Source of the DNA: Pterobdella sp. o SKG-2022
Lineage: Eukaryota > Annelida > Clitellata > Hirudinida > Piscicolidae
Assembly (NCBI GenBank): GCA_964035795.1
Contig: OZ038326.1
Coordinates: 2,638,916-2,702,915, forward strand
DNA length: 64,000 nucleotides
Reading direction: 5' to 3'
The notes under the pieces were generated by a model. The model was given only the letters and a program-made list of their open reading frames with translations, ran no database searches and was not told the origin of the DNA. Positions 23,587-31,700 of the stretch are shown in pieces. A program made the translations under genes and the position numbers. Numbering within the stretch: position 1 is the first letter of the stretch; each line of letters starts with the position of its first letter.

Positions 23587-25875
23587 TAAATAGATAGATA
23601 TAGTTAGATAGATAGACAACCTGTCAAGTAACTTTTATGAGTAGTATCATATGTGTCAAACACTGCTTTGTATTTAAGTCTTTGAGCTGGAGTTATCATC
23701 CAATCATTTTGCGATATTGAGTTTCTAGAATCATCGATTGGTTAATTATTTGTAATGAATATTCATATGAATTTTGAATACTTCACTGATAAAATATCTT
23801 TTTTTAGTGGCTAAATAACATAAAATCCATAAAATAAAAACGCATGATATTCCATAAATAAAATGTGCATTACTGCCAAGTATTTAAAGTGCAATAAAAA
23901 CTTTTAAAAACATTTAGAGAAAACATTACCTGCCAACGGTTGAGCTTGGAGAAAAAAGATTTTGTTTGGAGGCTGTAAAAAAATGTTCAAACGTATTGTT
24001 ATTTATTGGAAAGTCTTGTATATTATTGAAGTATTTTGTATTGAATCTATGTAACGCATAATACTCGACCTTGATTGGTAATTGAGTGATGTGGAAGAGT
24101 ATTGTAATTTGATTGGGCGGAAGATGCTACATGGTGTAGTGACTGATTTGACAGCATAAGACCTGAGAAGTTCATGGAGGTTCAAAAAGGATGATAATGA
24201 TGAGAATATAATTTTAATAAAGTGATGAAGATATATAATAATAACAATGCTAACTTTTCAGAGACATATCAATGTACTTATAAGCAATATTTCACAATGC
24301 TATTAAGCTATTTTTGCTTAATGAAATTGCTAAACTTTTCTCATAAACCGACGTTAAGCATGCTAAAAATAATAATGAACAATTATAAAAATAGCAATAT
24401 TACTTTAACAGGATAATAATACTAATAACATGACAGTGAAGTTCAACTCATTTTGGTAATGAATAACATAAAATTAGATAGATGTATTGAAAATTTTTTT
24501 TACGTCGATTTATGAAAGAATTTTATTAAATTTATTGAGAAAAATAAATAGCTATAATTTTCGATAAGTTTAGCCTTATCATAAAACATTAGCGTCATTA
24601 GATGTCTAAAAAATTAGATAGATGAATTGTACTAATATTTAATAATTTAAGCACTCAATTGAATTTTATAATATATAATATATATAACATGAGACGCATC
24701 TCAGTCGCTTTTTTGGCCCAATATAAACTGAAAGTATAATTTGAAACTTTTAGTTATTTATTTGCTGTGAAAAAAGACTTATTTATAGAAAATCAGGCAA
24801 AATAGTTGAAAATAATTTCAAAGCTATTTAATTGAAAACATAGAGCTTTGAAGCAATGAAAGAGTCTTTGATCAAAACATAAGCATTATAAGAGCACATA
24901 AGAGAAAGATATTCTTAAATCTTTTGAGTAGATCATCATACTTCAATATCTCATGTGGATTGAAAATTTTTTCAACTATTTATTATTCAATTATTTGATT
25001 TATTTATTTATTATTTAACCATTTGATTGCAAATTTTTCATTTAATTATGCATTCATACATTTAATCAGACAATTATATATTTAAGAATCCCTTCACTTA
25101 ATCAATTAATATAAATTAATTAGTGAAATATTTATTTTACTATCAAATTACTGAATTGACTATTTGAAACACCTGAAGGTAATTGTAGAGAAGAAAGTAA
25201 AGATGGAGGAAGAGAAGGAGGTAAGTCGAATCCTTTAAGACATCTTTTGATGAGATGCATTGAGATTGAAAACTCATTTTTATCCATTTTTCCATCCATA
25301 TTTATGTCTGATAAATGCCTAAGAATGTGTTGAAAGATAATAATATATGGTAGTTAAATTGCTTCTGTGTAGCAAGTTTGGTATATAGATATAAATATAT
25401 GAAATAAACTTTTAAATTTTCAAAGTGTCAAGATTTTTAGAATGTTATTTTACCATATCATCCCTAAAACTTGGGTCGGCAGACCAGACTTGAGAAAAAA
25501 GAATTTAGCTTGTTCTCCTGAAATATAAGTGAAAAAATTCATCATTAACATAAACATTAATGTTCTTTTTGCTTATTAGAAGGGTGAATTTTGAATAATT
25601 TATAAAACCTGAAAGAAATCCTGCAACAGGATTTAAAGAATAAAACTGATTGTCATATTTAGACCTATCTTCTGCAGTAATCACCCATGTATCTAAAAAG
25701 TATTTAAAAAAATGATTCCAAATTTTTCTTCTTAGTTTTCAATCATGAAATTAAATATTAATGGTTTATGCTTTAAGTCAACAAACATCAAAATATGAAA
25801 AATTTTCAAGTGTTTCTTTTTTAAATTCGACAGAAAATATATAAATTAATTACTTGAATCATTAAAAGAGTTCAT
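6271..25875 (-). CDS. ITSN: Intersectin, short form (2 EH, coiled coil, 5 SH3)
   Basis: Intersectin (Dap160 in flies) is a cytoplasmic scaffold of clathrin-mediated endocytosis. Its EH domains bind NPF peptides of epsin-type adaptors and its SH3 domains bind dynamin, synaptojanin and actin regulators. I assembled 34 coding exons on the minus strand from an ATG at 25875 to a stop created at 6272-6271. They sum to about 1216 residues, close to the short form of human ITSN1. Domain order is EH1, EH2, coiled coil, SH3A to SH3E, exactly as in the family. Codon phases agree at every junction except around 20.5-20.9 kb. No DH, PH or C2 domain was found downstream, so only the short form is visible. 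The intron at 11775-19907 holds two LINE copies. Several exons are tiny (22, 28, 31 and 34 nt). Confidence 0.93.
7129..7749 (-). CDS. ITSN: Intersectin exons 28-31: SH3D
   Basis: Exons 7722-7749 (28 nt), 7576-7634, 7381-7443 and 7129-7215. The assembled segment [20 protein letters not shown] continues to TGPEQLSF, then [27 protein letters not shown] and [12 protein letters not shown]. It follows the human SH3D sequence ([38 protein letters not shown], recalled) almost residue by residue. The intron between exons 30 and 31 is largely a GATA/TAGA microsatellite. Confidence 0.9.
7228..7364. repeat. GATA/TAGA microsatellite in an intersectin intron
   Basis: About 135 bp of imperfect TAGA tetranucleotides fill most of the short intron between the two exons that encode the end of SH3D. 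Confidence 0.95.
8357..8424. repeat. Small element with inverted ends, related to 5028-5092
   Basis: ATTCACAAAGCTTTT near one end and AAAAAGCTTTGTGGAAT near the other are inverted copies, like a very short MITE. A diverged relative at 5028-5092 shares CAAAGCTTTTGGTAAG, AGTGT and AAAGCTT in the same order. It lies in an intersectin intron. Confidence 0.4.
9051..9657 (-). CDS. ITSN: Intersectin exons 25-27: linker and SH3C
   Basis: Exons 9530-9657, 9367-9431 and 9051-9161. Exon 25 is a linker exon ([17 protein letters not shown] region) inferred from its splice sites and because it is the only way to carry exon 24 (phase 2) into exon 26 (phase 1). SH3C follows as [19 protein letters not shown], then DVDWWTG and [12 protein letters not shown]. 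The end of exon 27 is placed at a GTGAGA donor; a donor three bases earlier is possible. Confidence 0.88.
9901..10697 (-). CDS. ITSN: Intersectin exons 22-24: linker and SH3B
   Basis: Exons 10637-10697, 10161-10517 and 9901-9974. Exon 22 and the start of exon 23 are Ser/Thr/Pro-rich linker. SH3B reads [20 protein letters not shown], then [11 protein letters not shown], then [10 protein letters not shown] across the exon 23/24 junction. It aligns without gaps to ALYPWRAKKDNHLNF and [10 protein letters not shown] of human ITSN1 (recalled). The usual double tryptophan is W-Y here. Confidence 0.92.
10874..11572 (-). CDS. ITSN: Intersectin exons 20-21: SH3A and Phe-rich linker
   Basis: Exon 20 (11487-11572) gives the first half of SH3[21 protein letters not shown] matches the ALYPFESRSHDEI start in human (recalled). 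Exon 21 (10874-11391) completes it with the EPGW motif and GCFPESYV, followed by about 130 residues of linker. The linker is rich in Phe, Ser and Asp with repeated F-S-T-L, A-F and F-D-F-G groups, typical of unstructured adaptor-binding segments. Exon 20 ends in phase 0; exon 21 ends in phase 2 and joins exon 22 in phase. Confidence 0.9.
11733..19941 (-). CDS. ITSN: Intersectin exons 18-19: W-rich motif exons flanking the LINE-filled intron
   Basis: Exon 18 is 19908-19941 (34 nt) and exon 19 is 11733-11774 (42 nt). Spliced together they read [10 protein letters not shown] then [15 protein letters not shown], in phase with each other and with SH3A. The tryptophan/phenylalanine pattern (W-V-D, W-V-A-N-F) recalls the WADF-type AP-2 appendage-binding motifs found in the SH3A-SH3B linker of vertebrate intersectin, but here it lies just before SH3A. 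Between the two exons is an 8133-bp intron, nearly all LINE sequence. The exon 18 donor (GTAAAT) lies about 6-30 bp from the LINE tail. Confidence 0.78.
12119..14959 (-). CDS. LINE copy A ORF2: endonuclease and reverse transcriptase, intact
   Basis: Uninterrupted 946-codon frame. The N-terminal AP-like endonuclease shows [15 protein letters not shown] (catalytic Glu), VIYRPP, AGDFN and SDH in order. The reverse transcriptase shows [22 protein letters not shown] (first catalytic Asp), [10 protein letters not shown] and QFADD (catalytic Asp pair), then a thumb with [14 protein letters not shown]. The C-terminus carries the conserved RLHWLPV and HLWNSLP patterns of CR1/L2-group proteins. The start is about 16 bases after the ORF1 stop. 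An open frame suggests recent activity of the family, although this copy lacks its 5' end and probably cannot be expressed from its own promoter. Confidence 0.93.
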   Translation of the reverse strand: MHPQNPSPFVKFGLLNPRSTRNKSTLILDAISTHCFDILALTETWIPEDADNVTKYDIVPPGYHVLHSHRSSGKRGGGISLISSNSVKLTLVKSEIHSSFEALTAQASFLTRSLTISVIYRPPNSSNFIRELTAHLYFLSSTFNHFIMAGDFNTPNCHHLDNPLNILLREHGLMQHINFPTHRLGNTLDLVITPASLSHLISDPVSEIFESDHFLISCRLNLARPHLSPHRVTSRSFMNLNLAGFGKDVNFISDLLINSPISKVDDFVSSMDKLFLSLMNSHAPLRSHTFRPSFHSHFHLSENALSAKRRRRKIERQISCLRKLCVQVPDDLLQEFRISRKLARAAINKSRADYLNLSLSSATPNSKAFWKTANSILHRSPPLPPRTPAEYDLFVENFSTFFKTKIELIHSSLPITNLPRQPSLTDSDQSNLSFFSPPSVDEIIKLINSLPNKSSPLDIIPVFLLKQFSGIFASIICKLSALSFSQGIFPTSFKTAQVTPLLKKYNLDPMQPSNYRPISNLSTISKILERVVLKRLSSHVSVLRNFNLFQSAYRSHHSTETALLYITDSLRNICATGSAAVLVSLDISAAFDTINHPNMLHILEDYFHISGIALSWFQSFLSERKQFVKISWSSSTPVSLRFGVPQGSVLGPILFSLHTSPISEIIQKHDVLYHQFADDITLFTGASYLDPHPSLTKISECITELNLWFSNNHLMLNPNKSQVMFVGSPIFDGTTLSVTSKLKILGVTLDSRLNFTHFVSQIIQSSNFHLHAIRQARKFLPFDTAVALIISLVLSRIDYCNSLLCRLPNCLISKLQSLQNRAAKTALQADYYSSSHTCLDRLHWLPVVLRAQFKLLWLTANILYFNQPAYLYDRLSIRQTSESLRSSNTGLCLHQPVSSKPFLHRSFSHIAPHLWNSLPLNVRLSPSLKIFRKRLKTHLYSQISFS
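14975..15516 (-). pseudogene. LINE copy A ORF1 remnant (zinc-knuckle end)
   Basis: The C-terminal part of ORF1, open from the truncation point to a TGA at 14977-14975. It contains [14 protein letters not shown] (CX2CX4HX4C) and [13 protein letters not shown] (CX2CX3HX4C) zinc knuckles and a third Cys/His cluster ([14 protein letters not shown] region). Such knuckles bind nucleic acid in ORF1 proteins of this LINE group. The N-terminal two thirds are missing. Confidence 0.8.
15517..15536. repeat. (ATT)n run at the junction of the two LINE copies
   Basis: About six ATT units separate the truncated 5' end of copy A from the 5' end of copy B. Similar ATT/AAT runs border the 3' ends of both copies, so trinucleotide runs mark all four element boundaries. 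Confidence 0.85.
15541..17002 (+). pseudogene. LINE copy B ORF1 (nucleic-acid-binding protein), frameshifted
   Basis: Apparent N-terminus [20 protein letters not shown] at 15541 runs to a TGA near 15643. The next frame opens from 15626 and goes on with [16 protein letters not shown], so one frameshift near 15635-15645 probably splits one ORF1. After a basic patch come about 150 Ser/Thr/Pro-rich residues with a 12-residue tandem repeat, then a globular region ([13 protein letters not shown] to FGRFPFHSR) and two zinc knuckles ([14 protein letters not shown] and [13 protein letters not shown]). Compared with copy A, the third Cys/His cluster is lost through a 30-base deletion and a one-base shift, so the frame ends at 17002, overlapping the ORF2 start. 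Confidence 0.8.
15806..15895 (+). repeat. 36-bp tandem repeat inside LINE ORF1
   Basis: Two full units (15806-15841 and 15842-15877) and a partial third encode [16 protein letters not shown] 12-residue repeats. They lie within the Ser/Thr-rich part of ORF1, probably an unstructured linker whose length can vary. Confidence 0.8.
16972..19818 (+). pseudogene. LINE copy B ORF2, broken
   Basis: Homologous to the intact ORF2 of copy A but disrupted: a stop near 17248, a further break near 17300-17420, a TAG near 17627, a frameshift near 18135, a 2-base deletion near 19350 and another stop near 19651. Endonuclease and reverse transcriptase motifs are still recognisable in separate frames (AGDFN, SDH, FADD). 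The segment at 18646-19261, covering the catalytic reverse transcriptase motifs, is identical to copy A. Confidence 0.9.
20359..22717 (-). CDS. ITSN: Intersectin exons 9-17: linker and coiled coil
   Basis: Exons 22634-22717, 22282-22432, 22082-22193, 21766-21915, 21412-21552, 21174-21255, 20812-20891, 20540-20599 and 20359-20446. The start [11 protein letters not shown] is diagnostic for intersectin (VTFEDKKRENF in human, recalled). It leads into a long Glu/Lys/Gln-rich helix ([20 protein letters not shown] and so on) predicted to form the dimerising coiled coil. Phases agree from exon 9 to exon 15. From exon 15 to exon 17 the exact splice sites are uncertain: exon 16 can be read in two frames, and the frame giving [10 protein letters not shown] resembles the family but needs an unusual donor in exon 15. 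Exon 17 is accepted because its end joins exon 18 in phase. The coiled coil looks shorter than in vertebrates. Confidence 0.75.
20641..20765. repeat. ATC/ACC trinucleotide-rich stretch in an intersectin intron
   Basis: Imperfect ATC and ACC triplets on the plus strand. They produce spurious open frames in both directions. The stretch lies between exons 15 and 16, where splice sites are uncertain. Confidence 0.8.
22959..23972 (-). CDS. ITSN: Intersectin exons 5-8: linker and EH2 domain
   Basis: Exons 23930-23972, 23621-23724, 23403-23466 and 22959-23194. Exon 5 is a short linker. Exon 6 opens EH2 with [20 protein letters not shown]. Exon 7 carries the G-L-E-A-K-G-A-L to A-K-I-W part. Exon 8 carries the loop [15 protein letters not shown], then [10 protein letters not shown] and the [12 protein letters not shown] segment, which matches the end of the second EH domain in the family. 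A GATA-type microsatellite (23493-23618) lies in the intron between exons 6 and 7, inside the domain. All junction phases agree. Confidence 0.9.
23493..23618. repeat. TAGA microsatellite in an intersectin intron
   Basis: About 125 bp of TAGA units, almost pure in the middle, in the intron that splits EH2. It ends a few bases from the exon 6 donor. Confidence 0.95.
25173..25875 (-). CDS. ITSN: Intersectin exons 1-4: start and EH1 domain
   Basis: Exons 25854-25875, 25609-25692, 25454-25517 and 25173-25318. Exon 1 is only 22 nt (MNSFNDS plus one base) and joins in phase to give [16 protein letters not shown], the conserved start of intersectin EH1 (TWAITVEERAKHDQQF in human, recalled). The next two exons give the segment ending in MIW, and then the EF-hand-like loop [14 protein letters not shown] with [10 protein letters not shown]. 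This is a complete EH domain of about 95 residues. I chose the start because it is the only ATG placed at the right distance with a GT donor in phase. There are 372 bp between this ATG and that of divergent Tollip. Confidence 0.9.
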
Positions 25876-26247
25876 AGTTGTAGAATGCCTCAAAAACGAT
25901 TAAAACTTCAAATTACAAGCTAGATATCAAAGTTCCAATTGCAAAAATTATTATAAAATGTATTTCAGATAAATTCCAGTTAAAATTTAAATACCAAGTA
26001 TTATTCAATCTATATACAAACGACTTTTAAGTAAAAGACAACTTCGAGTTCTTAATTATTGCCTTTAATGAAACACCCACTAAAATTTAAATTTATGATT
26101 TCAGAAAATTAATATTATTTGTGTGTTTTAAAAATTTATTAGAAAAAAATTTATAAAATTGAATTTAGTTTTTTTATTCATCTGATATATTTATCTTAAA
26201 AAAGAACTTTGTTCTTGCGATCCTTAATCATTTAAAGAGCTACAAAG
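25876..26247. promoter_or_regulatory. Shared 5' region of intersectin and Tollip
   Basis: 372 bp separate the two divergent start codons. The interval must hold both 5' untranslated regions and both promoters unless distant non-coding exons exist. It is AT-rich and I see no convincing TATA box or other element that I could assign. Confidence 0.55.
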
Positions 26248-28669
26248 ATGAGTGAAGCTAATTCTTTCGAAACTTCAATTCCACGAAGAGAACAGGTTTG
26301 AAATTTTCATATATCTAGAGTTCATGTTTGCGGAATTTTTTTGAAATAGAGTATCAAAATTAATGACTTATAACACCTTAAGAGAAGTGTTACATAATCA
26401 ATCTAGCACAAACTATTCCACGACATAAGAACTTTAGAACATAATAAATTTCAGTTAATGTTGGGGCGTTTGCCAGACGATTTTTTACGTCTATCTGACA
26501 GTCCCGAAGAAAATATGTCAGCCACAAACTTCCAACCCCAATACCAACAACAAAGTACCGAAAAAGTTCCTAGACTCAGTATCACAATTGCTCAGGTTTG
26601 TATCAGAAGTTTCAAAACTTCAACTTTTGAATGATTTTGGTTTTATATCATTTCTGCTTTTTTGTTTTTGCAATTTTATACATAATTCGAAAAAAAATAT
26701 ATTAAAAAAAAATTTTTTTTCAAAGGCAACGTTGAACAAAAGTTATGGGTTGACTCGAATGGACCCTTATGTTAAATTGAGGATAGGTTTTTCAGTTCTT
26801 GAGACAAACACTGCCTATAATGGAGGCAAAAATCCTGTATGGAACAAAGTCTTTCAAGTGTATGTTCTATTTATAGTCATTTTTTTTTATTACTTTTTTA
26901 TTGGTCAATATATTTTATATATTCTGATATGACTGAAGTTGCTCATGCTTTTTTACATGAAAAAATGTATTCAAAAATTGCATGATTAAAAAAAATGTTA
27001 AATCCTCCTCAATTCCATATTTTGGAGCTATTCGATCAATTTCATCATATTTAAAAACACCTTCTGTCAATCCCAGTTCTAGAGGGATGTACAGCAGTAT
27101 AATCTAATTAGATTTATTTGTATTCATTACCTTTATATTTTAATTTTTGAAAAATAAATAATTTTTATTCTTCAATTTCTTACACAGAACAATGTATCCT
27201 GGCTATGATTCTATCTTCATTGAGATCTATGATGAGGTACCAGTTTTATATAAGTTCTGCATGATTCTTACCAGTTTGTCTTTAGTAATAAAGCTCTATA
27301 GAATAAATATTTTATATAATAGAATTTTAAGTATAATCTCAACACAATTCAACTAATATTCATTATTGAAATGTTCTATAAAATTAACCTTGGTTGTTAC
27401 ACTAACTACTTAAATTATTTTCTAAAAATAATTTTTAATTAGTGCAACGTAACCACATTAGCTAATTCATAAAATTAATTCATCATTAGTCAGTGGCCAT
27501 GAAGAAGGGAAAGATGCTGACTATAATAAAATGATACGAATTACAATGGTAATTTTTTATTAATAAAATATTTCTTCAGAGATCATTCTCATTGGATGAC
27601 AAGATTGCATGGACACACATCATCATTCCAAATGACGTTCTATCATCCAATAAGGTCATTTCTGCCATTAATTGCCAATATTTATTATCCTATAATATTG
27701 ATATCTGAATTTTTAGTTTTTATATCGTATTATAGATCAAAAACAACTTGTTTGGTATTTAAGTTTAGCCTGCTTTTTTGTGTATAAATAAACCGAATTA
27801 ACTTTTTTGGCAGTAGTAGTAGTAGTAGTAGGAGTAGAAGTAGTAGTAGCAGCAACAGAAATTGTACGACCCTTAACCAGGTTTCGAACGAATGGTACCC
27901 TCTAAGTGGAAGGCTGGGAGACAAGAAAGAAGGACTCATAAACATAGTTCTGTCACACACTGTATGTCAGAGAAGTTGATTTACTGATGAAAATATTTAG
28001 ATAATAATACAAAATTTGAAGATTAAAGTTTCATCATTTCTATTATTACTCAGTACGCTTCGGCAGTGCATGTCCCCTACTCTGGCTTCTACCCCGGCGT
28101 CCAGATGTCGTATCCCTTTAGTGATAATCGTTTCTATATTGTGCCACCATCTTATCGATATCCGCAAGTTATATACCAAGGTTGGTTGGGTGTGTGGGTA
28201 GCTTTATGGTTTGGTCAATGTTTTTTGGTAGTTTAAGTGATTATTAACTGGTAAACAAATTTTTTTTCTAGTGATGTATATGTATATTAATATTAGTTGT
28301 AAAGGCTTGGCGGATGTGTGAATGTATGGATAAATAAACTAACTGATGTATAAGGAATTAATCAAAATGATGTTTTCAGACTATCCTGCTAGAATACCTT
28401 CAGTGCAACCTGTTCCGTTAACCTACCCACCTGGAAGTGTTGTTATGCCGCAGCAACAACAACAATTCCAACAACCATCTCCACAACAGATCCAACAACC
28501 ACCTTCACAACAATTCCAACAACCATCTCCACAAAATGTTGAGAAGGACATTGAAACTTTGAAGGAAATGTTTCCTTTGTTAGACAAATCCACAATTGAA
28601 ACTGTCATGGCGAACAATAATAATGATAAAGAAACAACCATCAACCAACTTCTTTCTCTCACTTCTTAA
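26248..28669 (+). CDS. TOLLIP: Toll-interacting protein (Tollip): Tom1-binding region, C2, CUE
   Basis: Tollip is a cytosolic and endosomal adaptor. Its C2 domain binds phosphoinositides, its CUE domain binds ubiquitin and its N-terminal region recruits Tom1 and clathrin. Eight exons were read with agreeing phases: 26248-26295, 26455-26595, 26726-26859, 27188-27236, 27580-27654, 27881-27961, 28054-28180 and 28380-28669. They give 314 residues; human Tollip has 274. Tom1-binding motif: [11 protein letters not shown]2: [53 protein letters not shown] and [41 protein letters not shown] ending in LLSLTS. A Tyr/Pro-rich and then Gln/Pro-rich linker precedes the CUE domain. Confidence 0.96.
27811..27852. 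repeat. (AGT)n microsatellite in Tollip intron 5
   Basis: Imperfect AGT units directly upstream of the exon 6 acceptor. They replace the usual pyrimidine tract; only CCTTAACCAG precedes the exon. Confidence 0.8.
28448..28534 (+). repeat. CAA/CAG-rich tract in Tollip exon 8
   Basis: Imperfect CAA/CAG/CCA repeats encode [20 protein letters not shown] and further Gln/Pro residues in the linker between the C2 and CUE domains. This accounts for part of the extra length compared with vertebrate Tollip. Confidence 0.85.
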
Positions 28670-28704
28670 TGATTGAATTACTGGCCCACAAACAATATGA
28701 CGAA

Positions 28705-28710
28705 AATAAA
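28705..28710 (+). terminator. Candidate poly(A) signal of Tollip
   Basis: AATAAA 35 bases after the Tollip stop. It is in a plausible place, but AATAAA is common by chance in such AT-rich DNA. Confidence 0.5.
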
Positions 28711-31700
28711 TATAATCATTTTCAAATTCCTTAATTCACAAAGCTCTTAACTGTGAAATCGTCACCATACAGTGGAGAAAAGCTTGGTGTATTAATGAAT
28801 TTCAAAAATATTGTGTTCAATTTCATCACTATTGATAATAATGATGTTCAAAATATATTTTCACAATACATTAATATAACTGTCAATAGTACTAATAGTG
28901 ATAGTTTAGGTAACGAAAAGTTATACTTAGTGCACAAATACTCATTAAGATCACGTGTTTCATGATTAAATTTTATTTCATATGTAACTGATAATTCTCA
29001 CTAAGTTCTTACGTAATTTTACATCTAAATGTTGGAAAAAATTTTTAGCTTAAGTTTTGCGCATTACTGTAGCATTATATTCCAGGTTCATTTTACTTAA
29101 TTTTTTATTTATTAAATTTTGGTAATTAGTAAAGAAAACCGATGATTATTAAAGACTGATTGTTAAAGGGAGATACCTATGTTTTTTTTATAATACATAT
29201 TTACAACAACAAATGTTATACAAAACATTTTCATATGACTTACTTATAAGTACTTGATAAGTTTCAAGAAAAGCTTTGCGATAAGATAATAGATTATATC
29301 AATAGGGTCTTCATGGTTAAGTTAAATGAAAATGGCCCTTAATAAAATAATCAATATTGAAATATTAAATCAAATCAAACTTTCTAATTTTCGGCTTACT
29401 CTTCTTTAAGTTCCATACCACTTTTCGCATTATAACGCTTGTAAAGGTTTTTATGCATTTTCGTTAAATGTTCAAAGCTATTTATGTTCCCCATAGTCTT
29501 CCAATATATTTCATTTTATTGATTCATTGAAATCTTAAAATTTAAAGATTGCATTTTTTTGCCTATTGATTAAAAAAAAAGAATTTTCAAAATCCTCATA
29601 CTTATTTAATACGTCAATACTAATGTCATTCAAGAGATGAACTGCGCAAAACTTCGCAAGTTAATTTTGTTTTGTCAAAAAATTTCTCAACATTATAAAA
29701 AAAATCAATCTGCCAGTTTTTGATGAAAATAGGTCTTGATTCATTACTACGATCTTGTTTGAACTATCACTAAAAACTGGCACCTTGTGAAAAATCGACG
29801 TATTATGGTAAGCTATGCTTACCGAAAATTATGACTGATTTCGTTCAAAAAATGTGGTTAAATTTTCTTATAAATCGAAGTTTAAAATTGTTGAATACAA
29901 GTTTTACTAGCTTCATAACTTGGACTGACAAGTGTTTTAGTTTTGAAATTCTCAATCAAAAAATTTTTTTAAAATGACACAGATGTTTGTTTATTAGAAT
30001 AATTTTTTGAAAAGTTGATTCAATTTTTTTTCTCTAGTGATTGATTATATATTAGAAATATATATAATATTCAAGGTATACCGGTCGAGTCTTGGGATTT
30101 GAATGCTTTGAGGTTAATTATAAAAGTCAAAACTATTCGAACGCTCTTTCAAAATAATCGAAACAAAAATACGATATAATAGTGTTTCTAATGACATAAC
30201 GAAGATAAGTGAGTAAAAAGCTTTGAAAATGTTTTGCAACAAGATAAAAATAGCATAGAGCAAGATTGAAGATGTGGAAGGATCGATGCTCTTAATAGAG
30301 ATATTAAAATATTTTTTTATAATCAAATTAGTACAACATGATTTTAAAATCACAACTGGAAATAAAGTCACTTCGAATATACAAATGCAAATAGAATGAT
30401 TGCGATGCGTTACCATTTCGAATGTTTTTCAAAACTGTCTTTCATGGCTGTTTCTAAACCCTCATTTTCAAAGCATGTATCATCAGCTATCTGATCAATA
30501 AAAGTTGGTCTTCTATAACTCTCACCATGTGTTGGTCACCACATGATCAGTTGGAGTGCAAGATCGCTTCCGCTCTTTAAGTCGCACTTAAAAATCTTAG
30601 TGAGCCATAATGCTTTTTTATGTTGCTGCAGTTTTGTTCAACTCGTCACATTATTTTATGACACCCTTTTAGTCTATTTTTTAATTTTTTAGTCAATGTC
30701 AGGGTCCATAAAATAACACAGAGCTCGTCGTAGTATGAAAAAAGATGCTATTTCCAAGTTTATTCTCCGCAGACAAAATTACAGTCTTTTCTTTTTGTGA
30801 TTTTTCGCAAATTTTACATAATATTTTTCATTTTTGCGCAACAAAAAACTGAGCTATCTCAAAGGTATTGGGTTAACGTATCTAATTTTATTTAATATCG
30901 AAAGCAATACAATTATCATCATGTAGATCAATTCAATATCCTTGCATTATTAAATATAAGTGACATTCAGATGGGTATAATACCTCAGTGTGAGGTTTGA
31001 AACATAAGATGGCATTTCATTAAGAAACATTCGTGGTGGCTCAAATTCAGCGAGCAATTGAAGTTTGAAGTCGGTTTTGATTTTCTTGAAAAACATTACT
31101 GAATAAGCCTTCTCTAAGAGTCCGTGTAAGATAAATCTCTTTTGAAAGCTTGCATTGAGATTTCTGACAAAAACGAGGAATGGAAGTTATTTTTAAAAGG
31201 GCATTTTAACTTTCTAATTAGGAAATGCTTAAGTTAAAATTATTTTGAAAAAAATAAGTTTTAAGATATTTTTCAAGAATTCCATTTAAGAGTTTGTTTA
31301 TAAAAACTATGAGAGTTCTCAGAGTTAATAATCTTTTATAGTTTGAGTTTCAAATACTTCAATTCACTTTTTTTATCAAAATTATTTACTACTCAAAAGT
31401 ATTTTTCAAGTTACTATCTAAAACACGAACAATAAAAAACATTTAAATTATTTTTCGAATTAAAATTTGTTCATTTTATATTCTATGCACTGTCCGTCCA
31501 ATTTCTAAACAACTCCCCAAATATTCTACAACTCAATGCATTTTTTAGAGTTAAGATTCATCAAAACTTCTCTTTTGGAGGAGTGAAACGATAGTTAGCT
31601 TCGCACCCTGTTAAAGCTTAAAAGACCATTTTTCCTTATTAGCAGTTGAAATAGTGTTCCATCCAAATTGTCGATTGAAATTTTACAGTGTAGTTACTTG

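Noticed and set aside
30114..30416. 100-codon minus-strand frame as a gene
   Set aside because: Hydrophobic composition is expected from T-rich codons, there is no homology I recognise, and no supporting exons lie nearby.
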